A stretch of DNA of 64,000 nt, taken from assembly GCA_000585075.1 (NCBI GenBank), contig JEMY01000034.1:564-64563 (forward strand), written 5' to 3'. Origin of the DNA: Candidatus Accumulibacter regalis. Its GTDB lineage: Bacteria > Pseudomonadota > Gammaproteobacteria > Burkholderiales > Rhodocyclaceae. The notes under the pieces were generated by a model, which worked only from the letters and a program-made list of their open reading frames with translations, was not told the DNA's origin and ran no database searches. Shown in pieces: positions 1-8,295 of the stretch. Every line of letters starts with the position of its first letter. Position 1 is the stretch's first letter. The position numbers and the translations under genes were made by a program.

Positions 1-225
1 TCATTTGCCCGCCTCGCCCTTCGCCCCATTCTTGCCCGTTCCACACGAAACGACCTAAACCCAGATAACGCCTCACAAACTCTTTCCCTCCTAAAGAAGA
101 TTGTTCTCAATCTGATACGGCTGGATACGACCGACCAGAAAAAAACCAGCTTGCGCCTGAAACGCAAGGCAGCCGCCTGGAATGACGACTTCCGGGTGAA
201 GATCACGGGCCTCATCCGACTATGA
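1..225 (+). pseudogene. C-terminal fragment of an ISAs1-like transposase, cut by the window edge
   Basis: Frame 1 is open from the first base to a TGA at 223-225. The last ~45 codons read like the C-terminus of ISAs1-type DDE transposases: a run LLKKIVLNLIRLD, then a basic stretch with LRLKRKAAAW and a final DDF-x-VK segment. In that family the tail has the pattern (L)RR-x-ALNLL...K-x-KR-x-x-A-(W/G)-D-x-x-YLxK. The first ~20 codons look less typical, so the element may already be damaged. It marks the left border of the polysaccharide locus. The call is by motif only; the rest of the gene, if present, lies outside the window. Nothing recognisable is seen in 226-394. Confidence 0.5.
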
Positions 226-394
226 CACCCGAGTGCCGAGGCCCTGACTCATCCCCAATGAGATCCGGGCGCGGAAGCGCTGCGGTCGCCTCGCCCGCCT
301 CCGGCCCTATATTCTATGCCATTCGAGATCTCCTCTACCGCCACTCAGTCCCGAACCAGGGGAACATGCCACTATATCGCGCCGACGCCGCTGC

Positions 395-1687
395 CTATTG
401 CAAGGTTTCTTTGAAGAATTTAATTACCAAATTCGGCGGAAAAACATGCCCTCCATCATGGACAACTTCGTGCAAATTGTCTCCTACACCAAGGATGTTA
501 TATTGCTTTCTGATTACGGGGTAAAAGTATTCCTTAAAATTCACGTAGGGGTAATCCGATTCTCCGTAACCAATCTGCATCACGATTGGAGCTGCAGCAA
601 GTACGAAACGGTTCTGATCACCGTATTTCCACATACCCGGGAAAAGTTGCGACAGGTCGTTAATTCCCTCAAAATCGGCGAGGCTGGAGTTAGCCCTATC
701 AGCATAGTATTCCAAATAAGACCACATTCCCCCAAAATTTGAGACCGCTTTTATTCTCGGGCTTAGCAATGCCGTATGCAGCGCCAGCCATCCACCCAGA
801 GAAACCCCGGCAGCGCCTATCCTTTTGTGATCAACTTTTGGATCATTTGCAAGAAATTCTAAAGCAGCTAGGTTTGCCATCTGCTGACGTGCAGGTATTA
901 GGTAGTCACCAACCCCGAGCAGAGTAAGTCCAACCTCTAGTTCATCGTCCGCCCCGCCACCAGGTTCGTCTTCACGCTGCCATCTTTGGCCTTGTATTTG
1001 AAAATGAATAGTCGCATACCCAGAATCAATCTTCTCGACAGCCAGAGCAACAAAACCGGATTTACATAATCTTAATGCCATTGCTTTCTGGTAAGAGCCA
1101 GGATCAACAAACAGCTCCCTTAGCCCACCTTCAGCAGTATGTCCGCTGAAAACAATAATAGCTGGGGCGGGAAACGTCACGCTTTTCGGGTAACAGATAC
1201 CAATCGGTATTTCGTCTCCGGTTTCTTTTACCGTCAATTTATGCAGATATATTTGGTGCGAAGCTATCTCCACTTTACCAATTGACATTGTGGAGAACTT
1301 GCCAATGAGCGCACTTCTTTTTTTTGATGCGTCTGATATGATCCAATCCCTTCCTTTCTGCTTGGAACCGTTCATTGATACAACCATTAAATCAATTAAC
1401 CTCTCCCTAAAAGAATAGTAATCTCCTTCACCCAAGGGGAACATGTCGGTAGAGTATAGGCGGCTCTTCCTATAGCGTTCGATTACATTTTGGGCAAGAG
1501 GCTTTACTTTTCCAAAGAAAGCCCTTCCAATTGGGTCGTTCTGAAAATCATATTTTTCGCCCGGGGGGTCAGCAAAAACATGTGATGATTTTGTAATGAG
1601 AAATACGAATGCAGTGGCGGCAAATAGTAAACCAAAGCGCAAGGAAATCTTGCCCATGGCGGATTCAAGCAAGATAATTAACTTCAT
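395..1687 (-). CDS. Secreted or membrane-anchored alpha/beta hydrolase
   Basis: A 430-residue protein with an N-terminal hydrophobic segment (about residues 13-30, ending in a VFA-like site), so probably exported. The hydrolase core shows a nucleophile elbow GVSLGG near residue 300 and a C-terminal DGGHVF that supplies the likely catalytic His. This is the layout of dienelactone-hydrolase or acetyl-esterase-like Ser/Asp/His enzymes. The ATG at 1687 was chosen because AAGGTG lies about 7 bases upstream; an ATG at 1657 is also possible. It is the last gene of the minus-strand locus and is clearly richer in A and T than its neighbours, which suggests recent acquisition. De-esterification of a surface glycan is a guess; the substrate is unknown. 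Confidence 0.75.
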   Translation of the reverse strand: MKLIILLESAMGKISLRFGLLFAATAFVFLITKSSHVFADPPGEKYDFQNDPIGRAFFGKVKPLAQNVIERYRKSRLYSTDMFPLGEGDYYSFRERLIDLMVVSMNGSKQKGRDWIISDASKKRSALIGKFSTMSIGKVEIASHQIYLHKLTVKETGDEIPIGICYPKSVTFPAPAIIVFSGHTAEGGLRELFVDPGSYQKAMALRLCKSGFVALAVEKIDSGYATIHFQIQGQRWQREDEPGGGADDELEVGLTLLGVGDYLIPARQQMANLAALEFLANDPKVDHKRIGAAGVSLGGWLALHTALLSPRIKAVSNFGGMWSYLEYYADRANSSLADFEGINDLSQLFPGMWKYGDQNRFVLAAAPIVMQIGYGESDYPYVNFKEYFYPVIRKQYNILGVGDNLHEVVHDGGHVFPPNLVIKFFKETLQ

Positions 1688-1829
1688 GAACACCTTGTGA
1701 GGCGTTCTAAACCCGATGAATTTTCGGGGTCGGTGACAAAAATTCTCCATGGCGACGCGGAGGCCCTCCGGCTGGATGATATCGAAGCGAAGTTCTTGGG
1801 GGATGTATGCCGCGCCAAATTGGCAGTGC

Positions 1830-2957
1830 TTAAGAGTTCGAGATCGCCATTATCTTCTTATGGACGCCGTACAAAGTGTCCCACAGTAGCTTTTCGCTTG
1901 CATAGGCATTGTGCGGCACTGAAGGCGCAGCCATATAGCTCTTGAAATCATCGTTCGAAAACCTGAGCTTCTTTAGCACGAATGAGTAGTCACTCGACTC
2001 TTGATCAGGGTCGGGATACGTGGATTGCGACATCAATTCGAGGGCGTGATCGCGAGTCATTTGCCCCGTTACGACCAATGTCGAAAAATGCAACTTGCGC
2101 TTGTCCACCCCAAATTTTCGGGGGAGGATGTGCCCTTGATAAAAACGCGTGAAAACCGACTCGTAGTGCTTATAGGGATAGGGGCGATACCCTACCTCCT
2201 TATCCAGTATCGCCAATGCCTCATCCTTGCGATAGTCGAAATAGTCCAAGAACGAGGTCCAGAGAATACCGAGCACATAGCGATTCCAGATGAAACCTGC
2301 TACAGATATCAGCGGGTGGGTCCGGATCGGGACGGAACCAAACCTCCTGTGGATGGCCTTAATGTTTCTGGCGTCGTATTTCAGCCAGTTCCAGTTCGAC
2401 GGCATGTGCATGCCCTCGGTGGAACGATTGGTCCCGGCCAGTATCCATTTCACATTATACTGGCGAGCCAGCCGGTAATTCAGGGCCATCATGGCATTAT
2501 CCATCAGCATCTCGATGTCAATGACGTTCGCCTTGAAGAAGGACAACTGGAGATCCTTGTTCTCATTCCAGTCGATCACATGAGTAAACAGGTCCACCTT
2601 CAGCGAACTGACAAGATTTGAGATGTTGTGTACGGCCAACTCGGAGTTCCAGCCATTGTCGAGGTGTACCGCAAGCGGTCTCAGCCCGTGCCTGACGGCA
2701 AGGAGGAGCGCATAGGAACTGTCTACCCCCCCACTTAAACCCACGATGCAATCGTAATCCCGCCCCTTGCCATCGTGTCGAACTCGCTCCAGGAAGGCAT
2801 TCCTCTGATCCACGGTCGCCGCCAGCCCGGTCCTCTTCAATCTCGCGAGAAAATCCGTACAGTAGCTGCATGCGCCCTGATCATCAAAATCGATATCGGA
2901 TGCGGTGGTATCCATTATGCAACGGGTGCATATTCGCGGTTCGGTCATATTGCGCAT
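1830..2957 (-). CDS. N-acetyl sugar amidotransferase, WbpG family (copy 2)
   Basis: This cytoplasmic enzyme of about 375 residues belongs to the family that uses ammonia from a HisH/HisF pair to turn a sugar acetamido group into an acetamidino group. It has the family's N-terminal zinc-binding CTRCIMDTT and CSYC cysteines and an ATP-pyrophosphatase P-loop, GLSGGVDSS. The HVIDWNEN region and a KAIHRRFG segment also match its sister gene at 4214-5506. The start is uncertain: ATG at 2957 has AAGGAAA 13 bases upstream, and a second ATG at 2948 would also give a full protein. It is separated from hisH/hisF by the first wbpG copy and a glycosyltransferase, so it may act on a second sugar or be redundant. 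Confidence 0.85.
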   Translation of the reverse strand: MRNMTEPRICTRCIMDTTASDIDFDDQGACSYCTDFLARLKRTGLAATVDQRNAFLERVRHDGKGRDYDCIVGLSGGVDSSYALLLAVRHGLRPLAVHLDNGWNSELAVHNISNLVSSLKVDLFTHVIDWNENKDLQLSFFKANVIDIEMLMDNAMMALNYRLARQYNVKWILAGTNRSTEGMHMPSNWNWLKYDARNIKAIHRRFGSVPIRTHPLISVAGFIWNRYVLGILWTSFLDYFDYRKDEALAILDKEVGYRPYPYKHYESVFTRFYQGHILPRKFGVDKRKLHFSTLVVTGQMTRDHALELMSQSTYPDPDQESSDYSFVLKKLRFSNDDFKSYMAAPSVPHNAYASEKLLWDTLYGVHKKIMAISNS

Positions 2958-3028
2958 AATTTGTAAACGATTTCCTTGCAATGCTGATCTCTGATCAGAG
3001 TAGAAAACTCACGCAAGGAAGAGAAATT

Positions 3029-4204
3029 TCAAGAAAACTCCCCAGCTTTGGCAGCCGAAGCGGACCGCAGGCCAAGGTGAGCATACATGTCTAGCAACTG
3101 CGCCTCTTCGGCCTCCCAGCCGTAACGGACTTTGCTGGAGCGGATATGCTTCTTTTTCCCTGTAATCTCCTGCTGCCCCAGCGCTGAGATACGCGCCTTT
3201 AGCGAAGCCGAATCAGGCAACACTTTCCAACCAAAGCCCGACTCGTCCACAAATTTCGCCATCTCCGGGAAGTCGCTCACCAGACTTGGGACGCCGCACA
3301 TCGCGTACTCGAAAATCTTGTTTGGCAAGCAATAAAAATAGTTCAGGCAGACGTTCTCGATCAACGCAAGACCGACATCCGCGTCGACGGTGTACTCCAT
3401 CACTCGGTGTGGCGGGACTGCCGGCAAGAAATGAATATTCGAGTAAGTGGCGGCGGCTTGTCGAACCAGCGGCTCCAAATCACCATACCCCATCAACACC
3501 AAGTGACGAGGCTCTCCCATTTGTGCGAACACTTCCAAGAGCATGCGCACGCCCCTGCCGGTGGTGAGAAATCCTTGGTAGAGATATAACAGGCATTCTG
3601 GCCTGTTCTTCAGGCCTATCGCCCGCTGCAACAGTCCGGTAGGCCGCACCTCCCCGGTTGCCGTGCGTGGCTTGTTACGTACAATCCATACGGCGGACAG
3701 GTGATACCGCGCACGATACCACTCGGCGATCGAATGGTTTACTACCGACACTGCGTCGCACTGGCCAATTAGGAGTCGTTCGGAAAACCTCGCCAGCAGG
3801 CGGCGAAGGCCACGACTGGAAACTGTCTCCGTCTCCAGCTCATGGGTGTCGTACACTAGACGACAGCCAGACCAGTGACGCACCAGAACGCCGATGGGTA
3901 ACACCGACAGACTGTGACAATTGATGCATTCACATCGCAATCTTCGCAGTAGCCTCAGCACCGCGACATACCACCCGAGCCTCTTAATCACACGGCCACA
4001 CCAACTCTTCAGAGAGCGTCCGAAGGTGGGATCCAGTCGAACTAGGCGAACTCCCGGTGCCACTACCTCATCTTCAAGAAGATCAGCACGGCCAACGGCA
4101 ACGATTAGTATCTCGTCAAAGACTTGATGAGCGCGAAGAGACTCAACGATTCGCAGGATGCGCGATTCATTGGTGAAGTTTGATGGATAAAGGTGAACGT
4201 TCAT
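3029..4204 (-). CDS. Glycosyltransferase, GT-B fold (GT4-like)
   Basis: A 391-residue cytoplasmic or membrane-associated sugar transferase. The N-terminal half has a Rossmann-like acceptor domain. The C-terminal half carries PNKIFEYAMCGVPSLVSDFP, which contains the EX7E-type donor-binding signature of family 4 enzymes. It lies between the two wbpG-like genes, 9 bases downstream of the first, and shares the PNK-(I/F)-FEY-x-M-x-G...SD-x-PEM pattern with the transferase at 6889-8295. The two may be diverged paralogues adding successive residues of the repeat unit. Donor and acceptor cannot be told from sequence. Confidence 0.85.
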   Translation of the reverse strand: MNVHLYPSNFTNESRILRIVESLRAHQVFDEILIVAVGRADLLEDEVVAPGVRLVRLDPTFGRSLKSWCGRVIKRLGWYVAVLRLLRRLRCECINCHSLSVLPIGVLVRHWSGCRLVYDTHELETETVSSRGLRRLLARFSERLLIGQCDAVSVVNHSIAEWYRARYHLSAVWIVRNKPRTATGEVRPTGLLQRAIGLKNRPECLLYLYQGFLTTGRGVRMLLEVFAQMGEPRHLVLMGYGDLEPLVRQAAATYSNIHFLPAVPPHRVMEYTVDADVGLALIENVCLNYFYCLPNKIFEYAMCGVPSLVSDFPEMAKFVDESGFGWKVLPDSASLKARISALGQQEITGKKKHIRSSKVRYGWEAEEAQLLDMYAHLGLRSASAAKAGEFS

Positions 4205-4213
4205 GCAGACCGA

Positions 4214-5506
4214 TCAGGGCCTGAAGATGCTCTTGATCCGGTTGTACGTTAGATACAGCGCCCGGCGCCCGTATCCGATCAAACGTTGCACCAGACTTTG
4301 CGGGCGCATGCTCCTGCACTCCGCATACCAGTTGCGAAGCTTGTTGTAGCCGGCAAAAGCCAGCTTCAGCTTGCGCTGGTGATTTGGGAATTCCGAATAG
4401 TGTTGCAGTGGCGAGGAAATCAGATCATCCAACTCCTGAACCGAGATGCCAAGCTTCTTGGCGATGAACTCTTTGTCCTCAGTCAGCAATTTTTCGTCGT
4501 AGAGCGGATTGCGCAACTGTGCGAGCGCTTCGTCTCGGGACATTTGCCCCGAAACGACCAGGCTCGCGAGGTGGGCTTTCCTCTTGTCATAGCCAAACTT
4601 GTGCGGCAGGTAGTAAGCCTGAAACCAGCGCGTCCAGCGCGATTCATAATGCTTACCGCCATAGTATCGCCAGCCATAGTCGCGCTCGAGGATGCGGATC
4701 GCCTCTTCCTTGTTATAGGGGATGTAGTTGAGAGGCCGCAGCACCTCCATCTTCAGAATCATCGGGTAGCGGAAATACAGATTCCAGAAGCTGACGAGTG
4801 GGAAATTTCCGCGCTTGCGTCGTCCGAAGCGCCGGTGAATTGCCTTAACGTGCGTCGCATCCATTGCGTCGTAGCCCCAACTCTGAGGCAGGATGCTCTC
4901 GGTGGCATAGTTGCTGCCGCTAATGACGTACTTTATGCCTGCCTGAATGGCGTAGCCATACAGCGCAGCGAAAAATGCGTGATCCTGTGGTACGTCCTGG
5001 TTAGCCAAATTGGAACGTAGGAAAGCCAACTGCATATCCTGCATTTCCTCCCAATCAACCACATGGGTTACCAGATCGAGGCCTAGGCGACTGCATATCT
5101 GCTCGATATTCATCACCGCCAGCTCAGAATTCCAGCCGGCATCGACATGCACTACCAAAGGCCGCAAGCCCCATTCAACCGCTTTGACTGCGATGAACGA
5201 ACTATCTATGCCGCCGGATAGCCCGATGATGCAATCGTACCGCTTCCCCTCGCCATAACTCTTCACGTGGGCAATCATCTCAGCGAGGAGGAACTTGCCT
5301 TTCTCGGGGCTCGGCCAAGCGGGGCGGACGTTGTTGTCGAAGTAATGACAGTGGTTGCAGACCCCCTGATCGTCGAATGCAATGTCGGGATCGGTGGTAT
5401 CCATGATGCAGCGAGTGCATATCTGGTAGGGGCGACTCTTGGAAACAAAGGCGGCTTCAGTGATTGGCGAGCCATCAATGGGCGCGAGGATTGCTTTTTG
5501 TGTCAT
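4214..5506 (-). CDS. wbpG: N-acetyl sugar amidotransferase, WbpG family (copy 1)
   Basis: A 430-residue enzyme of the WbpG/PseA amidotransferase family. It has the zinc-binding motif CTRCIMDTT followed by CNHCHYF, a P-loop GLSGGIDSS, and the HVVDWEEM and KAIHRRFG blocks. In Pseudomonas aeruginosa, WbpG works with HisH2 and HisF2 to convert the 3-acetamido group of a ManNAc(3NAc)A residue to acetamidino. Here it follows hisF2 by 13 bases in a hisH2-hisF2-wbpG order, so this copy is the likely partner of the pair. The N-terminus is about 20 residues longer than in copy 2. Confidence 0.88.
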   Translation of the reverse strand: MTQKAILAPIDGSPITEAAFVSKSRPYQICTRCIMDTTDPDIAFDDQGVCNHCHYFDNNVRPAWPSPEKGKFLLAEMIAHVKSYGEGKRYDCIIGLSGGIDSSFIAVKAVEWGLRPLVVHVDAGWNSELAVMNIEQICSRLGLDLVTHVVDWEEMQDMQLAFLRSNLANQDVPQDHAFFAALYGYAIQAGIKYVISGSNYATESILPQSWGYDAMDATHVKAIHRRFGRRKRGNFPLVSFWNLYFRYPMILKMEVLRPLNYIPYNKEEAIRILERDYGWRYYGGKHYESRWTRWFQAYYLPHKFGYDKRKAHLASLVVSGQMSRDEALAQLRNPLYDEKLLTEDKEFIAKKLGISVQELDDLISSPLQHYSEFPNHQRKLKLAFAGYNKLRNWYAECRSMRPQSLVQRLIGYGRRALYLTYNRIKSIFRP

Positions 5507-5519
5507 TTCGATCTCGGTT

Positions 5520-6281
5520 TCAGGGGAGTTTTTGCGTCAGCAACTTGCGGTCGGGGTAGTTGATCAGAACGGCACGATGCGGGCCCATGAAGACGAACAG
5601 ACTTCCGGCCGCGACCGCCGAGACGCCGCCTTCATGCACAGCCGCGACAAAGTCGTCAATACTGCTGGCACCACCGCAGGCGATGACAGGCACACTCACT
5701 GCGTGACTGACTTCGCGCAGCAGTTTCAGGTCATAGCCTGCTTGTGTACCATCGCGATCGATTGAATTGACAAGTATCTCGCCTACGCCGAGTCTTTCCA
5801 ACTCCGCCAGATGCCGACCCAGGCTGCCGGGGCAACGCTTGGCGCCGGAGTGGATGTACAGTTCGTAGCGGCCGAGCAGCGTGCGGCGAACATCGACGCA
5901 GCCGACAACGCTCTGCGCGCCGTAAATCGAAACAGCTTCGGATATCAGGCTGGGGTTGGTATAGCCCGCGGTGTTGAGAACGACTTTCTCGAAGCCGAGG
6001 GAGAAGACTCGCCGCACCTGTTCGATGGAGGTTAGACCGCCACCGTAGGCCATCGGCATGAACGCTTCACCGGCGATGTCCTGCAGCATGTCAAAGTTCG
6101 GCTCGCGCCCCTCGGGCGTGGCAGTTATGTCGAGGAACACTAGTTCGTCAACTTCTTTCTCGTTGAAGATACGCACCGAGTTGATCGGGTCGCCGACGTA
6201 CTTGGGGTCCTTGAACTTGACGGTTTTGACCAGTCCCTTATTGCGCAACAGCAGTACGGGAATCACGCGGGTCTTGTTCAT
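5520..6281 (-). CDS. hisF2: HisF2-type cyclase-like subunit for sugar amidotransferase
   Basis: A 253-residue TIM barrel of the imidazole-glycerol-phosphate synthase HisF family. The start at 6281 is set by the ATGA overlap with hisH2; an upstream in-frame extension is not needed. The second catalytic-type Asp (VGCVDVRR) and the C-terminal IDRDGTQAGYD are kept. The first catalytic Asp (D11 in true HisF, in a CLDV context) is replaced by Leu (VLLLRNKG). The protein therefore probably does not make IGP. In the WbpG pathway HisF2 is thought to receive ammonia from HisH2 and pass it to the amidotransferase. Position and partner genes support that role rather than histidine synthesis. Confidence 0.88.
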   Translation of the reverse strand: MNKTRVIPVLLLRNKGLVKTVKFKDPKYVGDPINSVRIFNEKEVDELVFLDITATPEGREPNFDMLQDIAGEAFMPMAYGGGLTSIEQVRRVFSLGFEKVVLNTAGYTNPSLISEAVSIYGAQSVVGCVDVRRTLLGRYELYIHSGAKRCPGSLGRHLAELERLGVGEILVNSIDRDGTQAGYDLKLLREVSHAVSVPVIACGGASSIDDFVAAVHEGGVSAVAAGSLFVFMGPHRAVLINYPDRKLLTQKLP

Positions 6282-6892
6282 CCGATGTTGTGCTCCACAA
6301 AAGCGCGCATCTGGGCGAGACCGTGGCGCAGCGATTTTTCCGGATGGAACTGCGTGCCTGCGATGTTGCCGCGCTGTACCGCACAAGTGAATTCGACGCC
6401 GTGCTCAGCGGTAGCAAGAACGTCGGCTGGGTCGGCGCAGTGCATGCAAAAGGAATGAACGAAATAGAAACGTGCATCATCGCCCATGTTATCGAGCAGT
6501 GGCGATGGCTTGCGCTGGTTGATCCGGTTCCAACCCATATGAGGCACTCGCAACCCGGGCGTGGCCGGCAAGCGCTTGCAGAACATGTCGATCCAGCCGA
6601 GGCCGGGCGCCTCGCCCTCCTCGCTACCTCGGCCGAGGATTTGTGCGCCTAGGCAAATGCCGAGCACCGGGCGGCGCATTTCGAACGCGAAGCGGTCGAG
6701 TGGCTCGCGCAGGCCCGAGGCATTAAGCATTTTCATGCCGTAATCGAAATGGCCAACCCCTGGCAAAAGCAGCTTGTCGGCGGCGAGAACCTGTCCCGCA
6801 TCGCCCGAAACCACCGCTTCGGCACCTGCCTTGCGCAGCATGTTTCGCACCGACAACAGATTGCCGACCCCATAGTCAACGATGACGATCAT
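6278..6892 (-). CDS. hisH2: HisH2-type glutaminase subunit
   Basis: A 204-residue class I glutamine amidotransferase that frees ammonia from glutamine for its HisF partner. The nucleophile is Cys80 in GICLGAQ, and the other triad members are His183 and Glu185 in FHPEKS, so the active site looks intact. It overlaps hisF2 downstream and the glycosyltransferase upstream by 4 bases each (ATGA), which implies translational coupling. In this setting it most likely feeds the WbpG-type sugar amidotransferase. Confidence 0.9.
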   Translation of the reverse strand: MIVIVDYGVGNLLSVRNMLRKAGAEAVVSGDAGQVLAADKLLLPGVGHFDYGMKMLNASGLREPLDRFAFEMRRPVLGICLGAQILGRGSEEGEAPGLGWIDMFCKRLPATPGLRVPHMGWNRINQRKPSPLLDNMGDDARFYFVHSFCMHCADPADVLATAEHGVEFTCAVQRGNIAGTQFHPEKSLRHGLAQMRAFVEHNIG

Positions 6893-8295
6893 CGGAACAA
6901 CTCCTCGTAGAGCGACAACATGTGACGGCTCTCGGCTTCCCAGTTCAGTTGGCGCGCCGCCTCAATCGAGCGTTTCTTGTAGGCGTCAATGTTCTCACGA
7001 TCAAAGCTGTTGATTGCGTCGGCGATGGCTTTCTCATCACAACCTGTCACTAGCGCTCCGAGGTCGTACTGCCGAACGAGCCGCGCCATTTCGGGCAAGT
7101 CGGATATGCATAGTGCCAAGCCGGCCATGATATATTCGAAAAACTTGTTGGGCAGCGCGAAGCGTCTTTGCGGACTGATGTCCTGATGCACGAAATAGCC
7201 GATGTCGGCACGGTTGGCGGCGGGTACGATTTCATGGAAGGCGACCGGTGGCTCGATCGAAAACCGATCGGCAACGCCAAGCTCATTCGCGAGATGCTGC
7301 AGTTCTTCGACGTACGACGGATCGCTGTAGCCGCGCAATACCAGGCGAAACTCGGGCCTCCACAGCGGCAGCGAGCGCACAGCGAAATGCAGTCCGCGTG
7401 ATGCGTAGATTTCACCATGGTACATCACCGTCAGGGGGTTCCCCGCAGGACGGAATGGCTGCTCGACGAAGAATGGCACTGAGCGCACCACGCGCACCGG
7501 TCGCTTGAGCTTGTTTTCGGCGTTAAGCAGTCCGGCAATGCCTTCGCATACCGTGGTGACTGCATCGGCGCGGCTCAAAAAGTACTGCTGCAGCGCAATC
7601 ACGCGTGGCCGATGCCACCTCACCCAAAGAGGATCCTGCATGTACTGGCCCGGCGCGTATTCGTGGCAGTCGATCACCATGCGCGCACGAAAGCTGCGCG
7701 CCACCTGCCAGCCGATGTCTGCAGTGAAGTAGTCGTGGCAAAGCACAAGCGACGGCTTCTGATCGGGATGCCTGTGTGTTGCCTTTTTTGCATAGTTGCG
7801 AATGACGATGCGCTTGCATTCAAAGCCTTCGACAAAACGTCCGTGAATACGTGCACCGTATTGGCGCAGCAAACTTGGCACCTTGGCGGAGGCGAGTACT
7901 TGGCCAGCGCGTCGCACTAATATTGACATTCTTTCTTCAATTAGTGCTGGTGCTCGGCTGGTGAGTCGCAGCAATGTTTGTATTTTTCTTAAAACAAGCC
8001 GCACCAAAGTTTGTATTTTTCTTACGATTACTATCTGCGGTATATGCGCTTGGGGCACGGGACGCACAGTGGGTTGCTCACGCACCAAACTCTCTGGCAA
8101 CGAAACATGATGCCACCAGTCTGGGCATGCGACTGGCCCATTCAGACCAAACACCACCACACGCCACCCAGAATCACGTAATGCCATAGCTTGGCGGATC
8201 ACACGCGGCTCCTTGCAAACTGGAGTGTAGGAAATAATCCAGGCTGTGCGGTCCTCTCCGAACCGCCTGGATCTCTGGTCGGTTTCATTCGTCAT
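6889..8295 (-). CDS. Glycosyltransferase, GT-B fold (GT4-like)
   Basis: A 468-residue transferase with a long N-terminal acceptor domain and a C-terminal donor-binding domain. The donor domain holds VMYHGEIYASRGL and PNKFFEYIMAGLALCISDLP, the EX7E region of GT4-type enzymes. An unusual repeated segment, VRLVLRKIQTLLRL after VRKIQTLVRLVL, sits near residues 92-112 and forms an amphipathic helix that could touch the membrane. It overlaps asnB upstream by 11 bases and hisH2 downstream by 4. The substrate is unknown; the locus suggests assembly of a polysaccharide repeat. Confidence 0.85.
   Translation of the reverse strand: MTNETDQRSRRFGEDRTAWIISYTPVCKEPRVIRQAMALRDSGWRVVVFGLNGPVACPDWWHHVSLPESLVREQPTVRPVPQAHIPQIVIVRKIQTLVRLVLRKIQTLLRLTSRAPALIEERMSILVRRAGQVLASAKVPSLLRQYGARIHGRFVEGFECKRIVIRNYAKKATHRHPDQKPSLVLCHDYFTADIGWQVARSFRARMVIDCHEYAPGQYMQDPLWVRWHRPRVIALQQYFLSRADAVTTVCEGIAGLLNAENKLKRPVRVVRSVPFFVEQPFRPAGNPLTVMYHGEIYASRGLHFAVRSLPLWRPEFRLVLRGYSDPSYVEELQHLANELGVADRFSIEPPVAFHEIVPAANRADIGYFVHQDISPQRRFALPNKFFEYIMAGLALCISDLPEMARLVRQYDLGALVTGCDEKAIADAINSFDRENIDAYKKRSIEAARQLNWEAESRHMLSLYEELFR

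Noticed and set aside
5520-6892. Histidine biosynthesis genes hisH and hisF
   Set aside because: No other his genes are nearby, HisF lacks the first catalytic Asp, and wbpG-like genes adjoin.
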